Shown in pieces: positions 1-7,578 of a stretch of 64,000 bases of DNA (the stretch's first letter is position 1; each line of letters opens with the position of its first letter). The position numbers and the translations under genes were made by a program. The notes below the pieces were generated by a model, which saw only the letters and a list, made by a program, of their open reading frames with translations, was not told where the DNA came from and searched no databases. Origin of the DNA: JACDER01 sp963717765 (GTDB lineage: Bacteria; Actinomycetota; Thermoleophilia; Gaiellales; Gaiellaceae); assembly GCA_963717765.1 (NCBI GenBank), contig CAVQWX010000005.1, positions 186,001 to 250,000 of the forward strand. Direction: 5' to 3'.

Positions 1-738
1 ATCCGCATCCTCCAGCCCGGCATCGAGAGCCTGAGCACGCATGTACTCAAGCTCATGCGCAAGGGCACGACGATGCTGCAGAACGTGCGCCTGATGAAGT
101 GGGCGCACTACTACGGGATCAAGGTCGCCTGGAACCTGCTCACCGGCTTCCCCGGCGAGACGCTCGAGGACTACGAACGGCAGGCGCGGCTCATGCCCCT
201 GCTCGTCCACCTTCCCCCGCCGACCGGCGGCGGCGAGATCTGGATGGAGCGCTTCAGCCCGTACTTCACCGAAGACTCGTTCCCGGTCACCGACGTCGAG
301 CCCTGGGCGGCGTACAGCTACGTCTATCCGCCCGAGCTGGACGTGCGCAAGATCGCGTATTTCTTCACCTACGCGATGGGAGATGTCGTGCCCGAGGAGT
401 CTTTGACGGACGTGAACCTCGGGATCGAGCGGTGGCAAAAGCGCTGGGCGGCGTTGCCCAAGCGACCGCTTCTCGTATATCAGCGGGCTCCGGACTGGAT
501 CCAGATCGTCGACCAGCGCGACGCCGAGGAAACCGCAGTGCATTCCTTCCAGGGGACTGACGCGGCCGCCTACGAGCTGTGCGGCGACATCGGAACGCCG
601 GCGCGGGTGGCGTCGGAGCTCGACGCGGCTCCCGCCGAAGTGGAGAGCGCGCTGCGCAGGTTCTGCGACAGCGGCCTGATGATCGAGGAGGACGGCAGGT
701 ACCTCAGCCTCGCCCTGCCGGTGAACGCGAATTGGTGA
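1..738 (+). CDS. RiPP maturation radical SAM protein, B12-binding type (3' part only)
   Basis: The reading frame is open from the first base, so the N-terminus (cobalamin-binding domain and the radical SAM cysteine motif) lies outside the window. What remains begins with the barrel segment QPGIESLS and LMRKGTTMLQNVRLMKWA, followed by GIKVAWNLLTGFPGET. This is typical of the RiPP maturation radical SAM protein 1 family (TIGR03975-like), whose members are B12-dependent C-methyltransferase-type maturases. The last 60 residues or so form a small helical domain resembling the PqqD-like or winged-helix tails of this family. It overlaps the next gene by 4 nt (GTGA), and a RiPP precursor follows 1.4 kb downstream, so the three genes are read as one maturation operon. 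Family assignment rests on motif recognition; the reaction is inferred. Confidence 0.8.
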   Translation: MRILQPGIESLSTHVLKLMRKGTTMLQNVRLMKWAHYYGIKVAWNLLTGFPGETLEDYERQARLMPLLVHLPPPTGGGEIWMERFSPYFTEDSFPVTDVEPWAAYSYVYPPELDVRKIAYFFTYAMGDVVPEESLTDVNLGIERWQKRWAALPKRPLLVYQRAPDWIQIVDQRDAEETAVHSFQGTDAAAYELCGDIGTPARVASELDAAPAEVESALRRFCDSGLMIEEDGRYLSLALPVNANW

Positions 739-2033
739 GCCGGATCGGAGAGCGCCTCGACGAATTCGCGGCCACGCTGCCTCCGGGCGAGCAGGCCGCA
801 CTCCGCTCGCTGCTCCGGCGGGCCGCGCCAAGGCCTGCGGAGGAGATCCTCGCCCCTGAGGAGGTCGAGGTGTACGAGCGGCTCCGCGCCGAGCCCGACC
901 CGGACGCCGGCGGCCAGGCCGTACTCACCGTGATCATGAAGGCGACCCGTCTGTGCAACCTCCGCTGCACCTATTGCCACAGCTGGCGCAGCGGGCCCAA
1001 CCAGAAGATGACGTTCGAGGTGCTCGCGCATTCGATCCGTGGTGCGCTGCGCGACCCGAGCGTCGGTTACGTCGACTTCGTCTGGCACGGCGGCGAGGTG
1101 ACCGTGCTGCCGGTCGAGTTCTACCGCAAGGCGCTCTGGCTCCAGGAACGCTTCCGCCGCCCCGGACAGACCGTCCTGAACACGGTGCAGACGAACGCGA
1201 CACGCCTGAGCGACGAGTGGCTCGCGTTTCTCCACGACCACGACATCGGGGTCGGCGTCAGCCTCGACGGGCCGCCCGAGATCCACGACGCCCGGCGGGT
1301 CGATGCCGCAGGGCGTCCGACCTCGGCACGCGTACGAGAGGGAATCGAGCGCATTCGGGCGGCCTGCATCACGCGCTGGGGCGTGCTGATGGTCGTGGAC
1401 GGCGACGTGTGCGCGCTCGGGCCGCGTCGCCTGCTCGAGTACCTGACTGAGATCGGCGTGAAGCGGGTCTCCCTGCTCAACGTCCTCCCCGAGAACACGC
1501 CCACGGGAGCGCCGCTCAAGGGCGACTACCTCTCCTTCCCCCGTTACGTGGACTTCTTGCGCGGGCTGTTCGAGCTGTGGTGGGGCGAATATCGCGAGCG
1601 GATCGTTGTCAGCGATCTCGCCGACCTCTCAGGCCAGGTCGGCGGCGCCCCGGCACAGTTGTGCATCTTCGCCGGCGGTTGTTTCGGCCTCTACCTCACG
1701 ATCGAGCCCACAGGGGAGGTGTCGGCCTGCGACAAGTACATCGACGACGACGAGTACCGCTTCGGGCACGTCCTCGAGTCCGGGCTCACGGGCGTTCAGT
1801 CGGCGGAGCGGCTCGCCGCCGTCCGGCGGGAGAACGCGCGCGCGGTCGAGCGGATGCGCGACTGCCGCTGGTTCGGCGTCTGCCACGGAGGGTGCCCGCA
1901 CGACCACTATACGAGCGAGCGGAGGCTCCCGCGGTATGACGGGCGCTGCTGCGGCCTCGCGCCGCTCCTCGACGACATTGCCGCGACATTTCACCGTGAC
2001 GGAATGGAACCGACGATCCTGCTGCAGGCGTGA
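735..2033 (+). CDS. Radical SAM/SPASM RiPP maturase
   Basis: 432 aa. The GTG start overlaps the previous stop (GTGA), indicating translational coupling. The radical SAM cluster motif CNLRCTYC is at about residues 73-80, followed by FVWHGGEV, the HGGE motif common in the FxsB/GrrM/XyeB-like SPASM peptide maturases. The C-terminal SPASM region has the expected cysteines (QLCIFAGGC, VSACDKY, CRWFGVCHGGCPHD, RCCG) for auxiliary Fe-S clusters. Enzymes of this type form C-C, ether or thioether crosslinks on precursor side chains. The 31 residues before the catalytic core resemble the leader of the precursor gene just downstream (residues 19-46 there). Most likely it crosslinks the aromatic/Arg core of that precursor; the exact chemistry is not predictable from sequence. 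Confidence 0.88.
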   Translation: MSRIGERLDEFAATLPPGEQAALRSLLRRAAPRPAEEILAPEEVEVYERLRAEPDPDAGGQAVLTVIMKATRLCNLRCTYCHSWRSGPNQKMTFEVLAHSIRGALRDPSVGYVDFVWHGGEVTVLPVEFYRKALWLQERFRRPGQTVLNTVQTNATRLSDEWLAFLHDHDIGVGVSLDGPPEIHDARRVDAAGRPTSARVREGIERIRAACITRWGVLMVVDGDVCALGPRRLLEYLTEIGVKRVSLLNVLPENTPTGAPLKGDYLSFPRYVDFLRGLFELWWGEYRERIVVSDLADLSGQVGGAPAQLCIFAGGCFGLYLTIEPTGEVSACDKYIDDDEYRFGHVLESGLTGVQSAERLAAVRRENARAVERMRDCRWFGVCHGGCPHDHYTSERRLPRYDGRCCGLAPLLDDIAATFHRDGMEPTILLQA

Positions 2034-2099
2034 GCAGAGAGGAGGATGCCGGAACACGACCGCTGCTGTGTTGCCCTACCAGCGAACAAGGAGGATGAA

Positions 2100-2399
2100 G
2101 TGCCGGACGAAGCCAAGGAGCTGACCTCGATCAAGCAGGAAGACGTCGAAGCGGTGACGGAGAAGCTGAAGGAGTGGATGCCGACGCTGCCCGAGCAGGA
2201 GCAGCTCGTCATGGGCTGGGTGCTGACGCGCGCCGCGGCCGCCGACGACACCGACGTCAAGGAGTACACGGAGAGCAGCGAGGGGGGCGTGCCCGTCTCG
2301 ACGCTCATGGCCGAGGCGGCGGGCCTGCAGGACACGGGCGGTTACGCAAGCTCGATACCGGATATCGGTCCGGTGAGGATCTGGAGGTTCAGGTGGTGA
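2100..2399 (+). CDS. RiPP precursor peptide with aromatic/arginine C-terminal core
   Basis: 99 aa, start GTG at 2100 preceded by a strong AAGGAGG site at 2088-2094. The N-terminal two thirds is an acidic helical leader (SIKQEDVEAVTEKLKEWM, then TLPEQEQLVMGWVLTRAA). A Gly/Ser-containing linker GGYASSIPDI leads to the extreme C-terminus GPVRIWRFRW and the stop. A short acidic protein directly behind two radical SAM peptide maturases and ending in alternating Trp/Phe and Arg is the expected shape of a radical-SAM RiPP substrate. WRFRW offers three aromatic residues and two Arg as crosslink or methylation sites. No protease or transporter gene follows in the window. Calling it the precursor is inference from position, length and leader similarity to the maturase. 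Confidence 0.82.
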   Translation: MPDEAKELTSIKQEDVEAVTEKLKEWMPTLPEQEQLVMGWVLTRAAAADDTDVKEYTESSEGGVPVSTLMAEAAGLQDTGGYASSIPDIGPVRIWRFRW

Positions 2400-2506
2400 G
2401 AAGCGCCTAGGAGCGTTTCCAGAACGACACGACGAAGAACCTGGGGCATCGGGCCGTCCTCCCGGGCGGGCGGCTCGCACGCCGGTCGCTGGCAGCATAG
2501 GAAGCC

Positions 2507-3295
2507 GTGCTCGACTCGACCAGGCTCTACGCGGCAACCACCCGGCGTGTGCTCCGGCGCTCCTCGAAGCTCGGCAGCGAGCGGCGGCTCGTGTTCGTCG
2601 CCGGCTCTCCACGCTCGGGCACGACCTTCCTTGGATCGGCGCTCGGGTCGCTTCCAGGCTTCGTCGACCTGGGCGAGGTCGCCCCGCTCAAGGCGGCCGT
2701 TCCGGAGCTGCATGGAAAGGACTCCGCCGCGGAGATCCGCAGGATCCTCGATCGCGTTCGCCGACTCGGGCTCGTGACCGGCCTGCGCGCCGTCGAGCAG
2801 ACGCCCGAGATCTCCTTCGTCCTGAGCAGCGCCCTGGCCGCGTATCCCGACGCGCGCGCGGTGCACATCATCCGCGACGGGCGCGACGTAGTCTGCTCGC
2901 TGCTCGAGCGCGGCTGGCTCGACGCGGGGCGGGAGGACGCAGACAACGCGCGCCTCCCGTACGGAGCGCGCGCCCGCTTCTGGGTCGAGCCAGGGCGTGC
3001 CGAGGAATTCGAGCGGGCGAGCGACGCGACGCGCGCGGCCTGGGCCTGGCGCCGGTACGTGTCCGCCGCGCGCACCGCAGGTGAGCGGACGCTCGAAGTC
3101 CGCTACGAGACGCTTGCAGACGCGCACGAATCGGTCGCCGAGCACCTCGGTATCCCTGCGGAGGCGGCGCGGGAGGCGCTGTCCGGCGCGCACACGGAAT
3201 CCATCGGCCGATTCCGAGAGGACCTCACTCCCGAGCAGCTCGCCGACTTCGAGCGCGAGGCCGGACCGCTCCTGAACGAGCTCGGTTACGAATAA
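2507..3295 (+). CDS. PAPS-dependent sulfotransferase family protein
   Basis: 262 aa, GTG start. The 5'-phosphosulfate loop VAGSPRSGTTF is at about residues 31-41 and the 3'-phosphate motif IIRDGRDVVCSL about 90 residues later; together they define the classical sulfotransferase fold (Sulfotransfer_1/3). The C-terminal AEHLGIPAEAAREAL segment is also typical. The acceptor is unknown. It follows the RiPP precursor by 107 nt with no obvious terminator, so co-transcription with the RiPP genes is possible but unproven. Several unrelated-subfamily sulfotransferases occur 35-55 kb downstream. Confidence 0.85.
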   Translation: MLDSTRLYAATTRRVLRRSSKLGSERRLVFVAGSPRSGTTFLGSALGSLPGFVDLGEVAPLKAAVPELHGKDSAAEIRRILDRVRRLGLVTGLRAVEQTPEISFVLSSALAAYPDARAVHIIRDGRDVVCSLLERGWLDAGREDADNARLPYGARARFWVEPGRAEEFERASDATRAAWAWRRYVSAARTAGERTLEVRYETLADAHESVAEHLGIPAEAAREALSGAHTESIGRFREDLTPEQLADFEREAGPLLNELGYE

Positions 3296-3302
3296 CAGGG
3301 AC

Positions 3303-5018
3303 ATGACGGGGTTCCACTACTGCTGGGAATGGAGGTTTCGCTCGAGCCCTGAGCGGCTCTGGCCGCTCGTCGCGGACACGAACCGCTTCAACCGCGACGC
3401 CGGCGTCCCCGAGCTCGAGCTGGGTGAAGTCCGCCGCGGTGGGCGCCGCCTTCTCCGTCTGCGCAAGCTGGGGATTCCGATCGAGTGGGAGGAGGAGCCG
3501 TTCGAGTGGATCGAGCCGCACCGCTTCAGTGTCGTCCGCCGCTACTCGAAAGGGCCGGTGGCGGAGATGCGCGTCGCGGTCGAGCTGATCGGGGAAAGCG
3601 CGGGCACGTTCCTCCGGTACGAGGTGTGGGCGAACCCGCGCAACGCACTCGGTCGCGTCGCCATCCCCCTCGAGATCGGCCGCTCGAGCCGCGCGCGCTT
3701 CGAGCGCGCCTTCCGCCTCTACGACCGGCAGGTGCAAGAAGAGCCGCTGCCGCGGGAGAAGGCGCGGCTGGCCTCCGGCGGCGGGCGCCGGCTGAGCGCC
3801 GCGCGGGAGGTTCTCCGAGAGCAGGGACAGCCCGACGAGCTCGTCGGACGTCTGTCGATCGTCCTCGAGCATGCGGACGACCTCACCGTGACGCGCCTGC
3901 GCCCGTACGCGCTCGCGGACATCTGGGGAGCCACCCGCCGTGACGTGCTGGAGCTCTTCCTCCACGCCACGCGCGCCGGGCTGCTCGAGTTCCGCTGGGA
4001 CCTGATCTGTCCGCTGTGCCGCGGCCCGCAGAAGAGCGCGGAGACCTTGCGCGACGTCGATCCGCACGTCCACTGCGAGAGCTGCGCGATCGATTTCCGC
4101 GTCGAGTTCGAGCATTCCGTCGAGCTCACGTTCCGGCCCGCACGCGCCATCAGGGAGGTCGAGGTGCGGGAGTTCTGCGTCGGCGGCCCGCAGGTGACCC
4201 CGCACATCGTCGCCCAGCAGCTCCTCGCACCCGGAGAGGAACGGACGCTCGATCCGGAGCTCTCCCCGGGGACGTACCGTCTGCGCACCCGCGACGGCGG
4301 CGAGGTCCGGCAGCTCGCCGTCGCGACGGGGGAGCGCCCCACCGTCCCCATCGTCAACGACAGCGAGGACGAGCAGCTCTTCGTGCTCGAGCGGACCGCC
4401 TGGAGCGACCAGGCGCTCTGCGCGGCGGAGGTCACGGCACTGCAGGTGTTCCGCGACCTGTTCGCGAACGAGGCGCTCCGCCCCGACGAACCGATCTCCG
4501 TCGGCACGCTGACCGTCCTCTTCACCGACCTGCGCGACTCGACCCGCTTCTACCTCGAGATCGGCGACGCGCCGGCCTTCGGCTCGGTGATGGACCATCT
4601 CGACGTCCTGCGCGCGGCGGTGACCGGCGAAGACGGCGCGGTCGTCAAGGCGATGGGCGACGCGATCATGGCCGTCTTTCCGCGTCCGCTCGCTGCGGTG
4701 CAGGCGGCCAGACGTGCACAGCGCGACCTGGCGGCGTCACGGAACGGGAGCCGGCCCTTCCGGCTCAAGGTGGGCATACACGCTGGCCCATGCATTGCTG
4801 TGACTCAAAACGAGCGGCTCGACTACTTCGGCTCGACGGTCAACCTGGCGGCGCGGCTCGTCGACCTCTCGTCGGGCGCCGACATGATCGTCTCCTCGGC
4901 CATCACATCCGACCCGGAAGTGGCAGACCTCCTGGGAACGGAGCTGAGCGCGGCGCCGATCGAGGCGACCCTGAAAGGATTCGAAGATGAGCGCTTCGAA
5001 ATCTGGTCGGTCGGCTAA
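3303..5018 (+). CDS. Class III adenylate/guanylate cyclase with N-terminal SRPBCC-like domain
   Basis: 571 aa. Residues 1-150 form a START/SRPBCC-like domain (FHYCWEWRF, SPERLWPLVADTNRFN). A middle part contains a four-cysteine zinc-binding knuckle (CPLCRG and CESCAI, about residues 238-262). The last 180 residues are a class III cyclase catalytic domain: LFTDLRDSTRFY carries the first metal-binding Asp, VVKAMGDAIMAVF the second, and DYFGSTVNLAARL the transition-state Asn/Arg. This matches the DUF5939-plus-cyclase architecture known in Actinobacteria and predicts cAMP or cGMP synthesis under control of a ligand-binding N-terminus. The gene ends 33 nt from the convergent UbiB-like gene. Confidence 0.88.
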   Translation: MTGFHYCWEWRFRSSPERLWPLVADTNRFNRDAGVPELELGEVRRGGRRLLRLRKLGIPIEWEEEPFEWIEPHRFSVVRRYSKGPVAEMRVAVELIGESAGTFLRYEVWANPRNALGRVAIPLEIGRSSRARFERAFRLYDRQVQEEPLPREKARLASGGGRRLSAAREVLREQGQPDELVGRLSIVLEHADDLTVTRLRPYALADIWGATRRDVLELFLHATRAGLLEFRWDLICPLCRGPQKSAETLRDVDPHVHCESCAIDFRVEFEHSVELTFRPARAIREVEVREFCVGGPQVTPHIVAQQLLAPGEERTLDPELSPGTYRLRTRDGGEVRQLAVATGERPTVPIVNDSEDEQLFVLERTAWSDQALCAAEVTALQVFRDLFANEALRPDEPISVGTLTVLFTDLRDSTRFYLEIGDAPAFGSVMDHLDVLRAAVTGEDGAVVKAMGDAIMAVFPRPLAAVQAARRAQRDLAASRNGSRPFRLKVGIHAGPCIAVTQNERLDYFGSTVNLAARLVDLSSGADMIVSSAITSDPEVADLLGTELSAAPIEATLKGFEDERFEIWSVG

Positions 5019-5050
5019 AGCACGCTACGAGCGCATCTTGCTGGGCGCCT

Positions 5051-6988
5051 TCATGAGCGTCGTTGCCTTCTTGATCGAGCGGAGGATGATGCGAGCCAGG
5101 CGACAGCGCCCGCAGTGAGGGCACCGGCCATGACGAGGCGGCGCCCAGTGCGCATGATCGCCGCCTCGATCTGCTCCGAGCCGATGAACTCCACCTGCAT
5201 CCGTCCCCCGGGGCGCGCGCCGGTCATCCGCTCGACCGACTCGATCAGCCGGTTGACCCGCACCTTCAACTTCTGCGCCTCGTAGAAGAGCTTCTGCGGA
5301 TCGGAGACCTCCCTCAGCTGCTCCCCGACGCCGCGCAGCAAGAACTTCCCGATCACCGAGAAGGCGTCGAGCCCCGGATCGAGCGCGGCGACCGCCAGCT
5401 GCATCTGCCCGAACGCCTTGCCGCTCAGGGCCAGCGCCGCCGGCAGCTGGATCCGATGGCGCGCACCGATGTCGGCCATCTCCTCGAGCATCCCGCCGAT
5501 GTCGATGTCGCCGAGCCCGCTCTCGCTGCGGAAGCGGGCGATGAAATCGGCGAAGTCGGCCTCGAGCGCGTCCATGTCGAGGTCCGGCGCCTGCTCGTCG
5601 GAGAGCATCAGCATGACCTCGGCGAGGAAATGCGCGTCCTCGCGGAGGAACGCGAGCAGCAAGAGCAGGATGAGCTCACGCAGGCGCGGCTCGACCTCGC
5701 CGACCATCCCGAGGTCGAGGAAATACACCTTCCCGTTCCACCAGAGCAGGTTTCCCGGATGTGGGTCGGCGTGGAAGAAGCCGTTCTGGAGCACCTGGCG
5801 GTAGTACGCCTCGAGCAGCTGACGCGCGGAGTCGCGCCGCTCGTCCGAGTCCGGCGCAGCCTTGATGGGGACGCCCTGGATCTCCTCCATCACGAGCAGC
5901 CGCCTCGTCGTCAGCTCGGAGTAGAGCCGCGGGACGTCGAGCCGGTCGTAGGACTCGAGCACCTCGCGCATGCGCTCGATGTTCTGCGCCTCCTGGCGGA
6001 AGTCGAGCTCTCGGCGCAAAGAGTCTGCGAGATTCGAGGCGAGGACAGGGATGTCGATCAGCTCGCGCAGCGCAGGGCGGTCGGCCGCCTTCTCGGCGAA
6101 GAGCTCTAGCAGGCCCAGGTCGCGGAAGATCTCGTCGCGCGCCGTCGGGCGTTGCACCTTTATGACGACGCGGTCGCCGTCCTCCAGCCGCGCACGGTGA
6201 ACCTGGCCGATGGTCCCCGCCGCGAGCGGCTCGGGGTCGATGCTGTCGAAGACGTCCTCCCACGGAACCTGAAGCTCCTGTTCCATCACCGCCACGACCT
6301 CGGCCTGGGTGAGCGGCGGCACCTTGTCCTGCAGGTGGGCCAGCTCCTCGACGAACTCGTGCGGAAGCAGGCCTGGACGCGTGGACAGGATCTGGCCGAG
6401 CTTGGAGAAGGTCGGCCCCAGCTCCTCGAGCGCCTCGCGCAACCGCCTGGCGCGTTCCGCCGTCGAGAGCAAGTGGCCCTCGGCGCGCTCGGCGAGGCCA
6501 TACTTTCCGACGATCCGGCCGATCTTGAGTGCCCGGTCGATGAGCTCCCCGCCCGCGTCCTCCGCTTCCTCGAGCTCGGGCTCGAGGACGGTCTGCATTC
6601 CCTCGGTCGTGTTCACGATGACGACGGTGCAGCGCGCGTTGTGCGAGATCCGGTTCGGGACGTTGCCGAGCAGGAACTCCTTGCGGCCGCTCATGCCCGC
6701 GTTCCCGACTACGAGAACGTCCGCCCCTTCGTCGATGGCGGCGTCCACGATCGCCCGCGGCGGATCCGGGTGGATGCGCACGCGGGCGCGCCCGCGCTCC
6801 CCCGCGAGCTCTCGCGCGAGCTCGAGGAGGCTCTCCTCCGCCTCCGCGATGTCGACCTCACCGTTTTCGGCGGGGATCACCTGGACGATGACGAGCTCGG
6901 CGCCATAGCGGCCGGCTAGCTCCCCGGCCCAGGCGACCGCGCGCTCGGCCGTCTGCGACCGGTCCGTGGCGACGACGACTCTCCGCAC
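5051..6988 (-). CDS. Universal stress protein domain fused to ABC1/UbiB-family kinase-like protein
   Basis: 645 aa. Residues 1-127 are a UspA domain starting RRVVVATDRSQTAERAVAWA and containing the ATP-binding signature GNAGMSGRKEFLLGNVPNRI. After an acidic linker, residues from about 190 form a UbiB/ABC1 atypical kinase: the KxGQ element FSKLGQILSTRPGLLP, the nucleotide loop AAGTIGQVHRA, the Lys in VVIKVQRP, the catalytic FFHADPHPGNLL and the metal-binding LDLGMVGEV. The C-terminus has a hydrophobic stretch (RLVMAGALTAGAVAWLA) that may anchor it in the membrane, as in UbiB. UbiB proteins support isoprenoid quinone biosynthesis; the stress-protein fusion suggests nucleotide- or stress-dependent control. 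Both halves are complete, with no sign of a frame break between them. Confidence 0.88.
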   Translation of the reverse strand: MRRVVVATDRSQTAERAVAWAGELAGRYGAELVIVQVIPAENGEVDIAEAEESLLELARELAGERGRARVRIHPDPPRAIVDAAIDEGADVLVVGNAGMSGRKEFLLGNVPNRISHNARCTVVIVNTTEGMQTVLEPELEEAEDAGGELIDRALKIGRIVGKYGLAERAEGHLLSTAERARRLREALEELGPTFSKLGQILSTRPGLLPHEFVEELAHLQDKVPPLTQAEVVAVMEQELQVPWEDVFDSIDPEPLAAGTIGQVHRARLEDGDRVVIKVQRPTARDEIFRDLGLLELFAEKAADRPALRELIDIPVLASNLADSLRRELDFRQEAQNIERMREVLESYDRLDVPRLYSELTTRRLLVMEEIQGVPIKAAPDSDERRDSARQLLEAYYRQVLQNGFFHADPHPGNLLWWNGKVYFLDLGMVGEVEPRLRELILLLLLAFLREDAHFLAEVMLMLSDEQAPDLDMDALEADFADFIARFRSESGLGDIDIGGMLEEMADIGARHRIQLPAALALSGKAFGQMQLAVAALDPGLDAFSVIGKFLLRGVGEQLREVSDPQKLFYEAQKLKVRVNRLIESVERMTGARPGGRMQVEFIGSEQIEAAIMRTGRRLVMAGALTAGAVAWLASSSARSRRQRRS

Positions 6989-6997
6989 GGCGGCAGC

Positions 6998-7483
6998 CTA
7001 TCCAGCCGTGTGCTTCAACTCCGATTCGCGTTGCTGCGCCTCCCGCAGCGTCAGCTCACCCGTGCAGATCTTGCCGTTGAGCTCGTCCTCGAAGTCGTCC
7101 ACCTCCACGGCGCGCTCGATCGGCTCGGGCCACAGGTTGCGGGGATCGGTGGGATCGCCGCCGACCTCGAGACTGATCAGGTGATCCTCCTGGTAGTCGG
7201 AGAGCGTCCCGGATCGGTGGTAGTCCTCCATCTGCTCGGCTTTGAGCGCGTTCGTGTACTCGGTCGGCGGGCGGATGGTCGTCGTCCATCCGCGGGTGCA
7301 GATCGTCTCCCCGATTGTGTCCTGCGTCACGTCCGGGTTGGCGACGCCGGGCGTGAGGATCCAGCTCGCACGGTCAGGTGAGAGCGCCGGCTCGCCTGTG
7401 CCCTTTCCGAATCCGCCGAGCAGCGATACGGCGAGCACACCGGCCGCGGCGAGGAACGCGAGCTCGGTCCACGTGCGTGGCAT
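6998..7483 (-). CDS. Secreted HNH-endonuclease-like small protein
   Basis: 161 aa with an N-terminal signal or anchor helix (LAFLAAAGVLAVSLLGGFG). The mature part contains CTRGWTTTIRPP and the motif YQEDHLISLEVGGDPTDPRNLWPEP, which matches the DH...N pattern of secreted HNH-like proteins found in many bacteria. Acts outside the membrane if functional. It follows the end of no obvious operon partner; the divergent amidase gene starts 95 nt away. Substrate and role are unknown, and nuclease activity is not certain because only the core His/Asn motif is visible. Confidence 0.7.
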   Translation of the reverse strand: MPRTWTELAFLAAAGVLAVSLLGGFGKGTGEPALSPDRASWILTPGVANPDVTQDTIGETICTRGWTTTIRPPTEYTNALKAEQMEDYHRSGTLSDYQEDHLISLEVGGDPTDPRNLWPEPIERAVEVDDFEDELNGKICTGELTLREAQQRESELKHTAG

Positions 7484-7514
7484 GACTCGACGCTAGACGC
7501 CGCGGTGACACGTG

Positions 7515-7572
7515 TCCCTTGCAAAAGCGTGACATCTTTTCCCTTGCAAAAGCGCGCCATTTGGCGTACCAA
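7515..7572 (+). promoter_or_regulatory. Promoter region with 15-bp direct repeat overlapping the -35
   Basis: The 15-mer TCCCTTGCAAAAGCG occurs at 7515-7529 and again, identical, at 7540-7554, exactly 25 bp apart. The second copy contains a -35-like TTGCAA (7544-7549), followed after 17 bp by TACCAA (7567-7572), 6 nt before the ATG at 7579. This reads as a promoter with a tandem operator, the downstream copy covering the -35 box. Bound regulator unknown. Confidence 0.5.
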
Positions 7573-7578
7573 GTAGGA

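Noticed and set aside
2400..2506. Riboswitch or terminator after the RiPP precursor
   Set aside because: Only short GC-rich self-complementary bits and no T-run; nothing above background could be supported.
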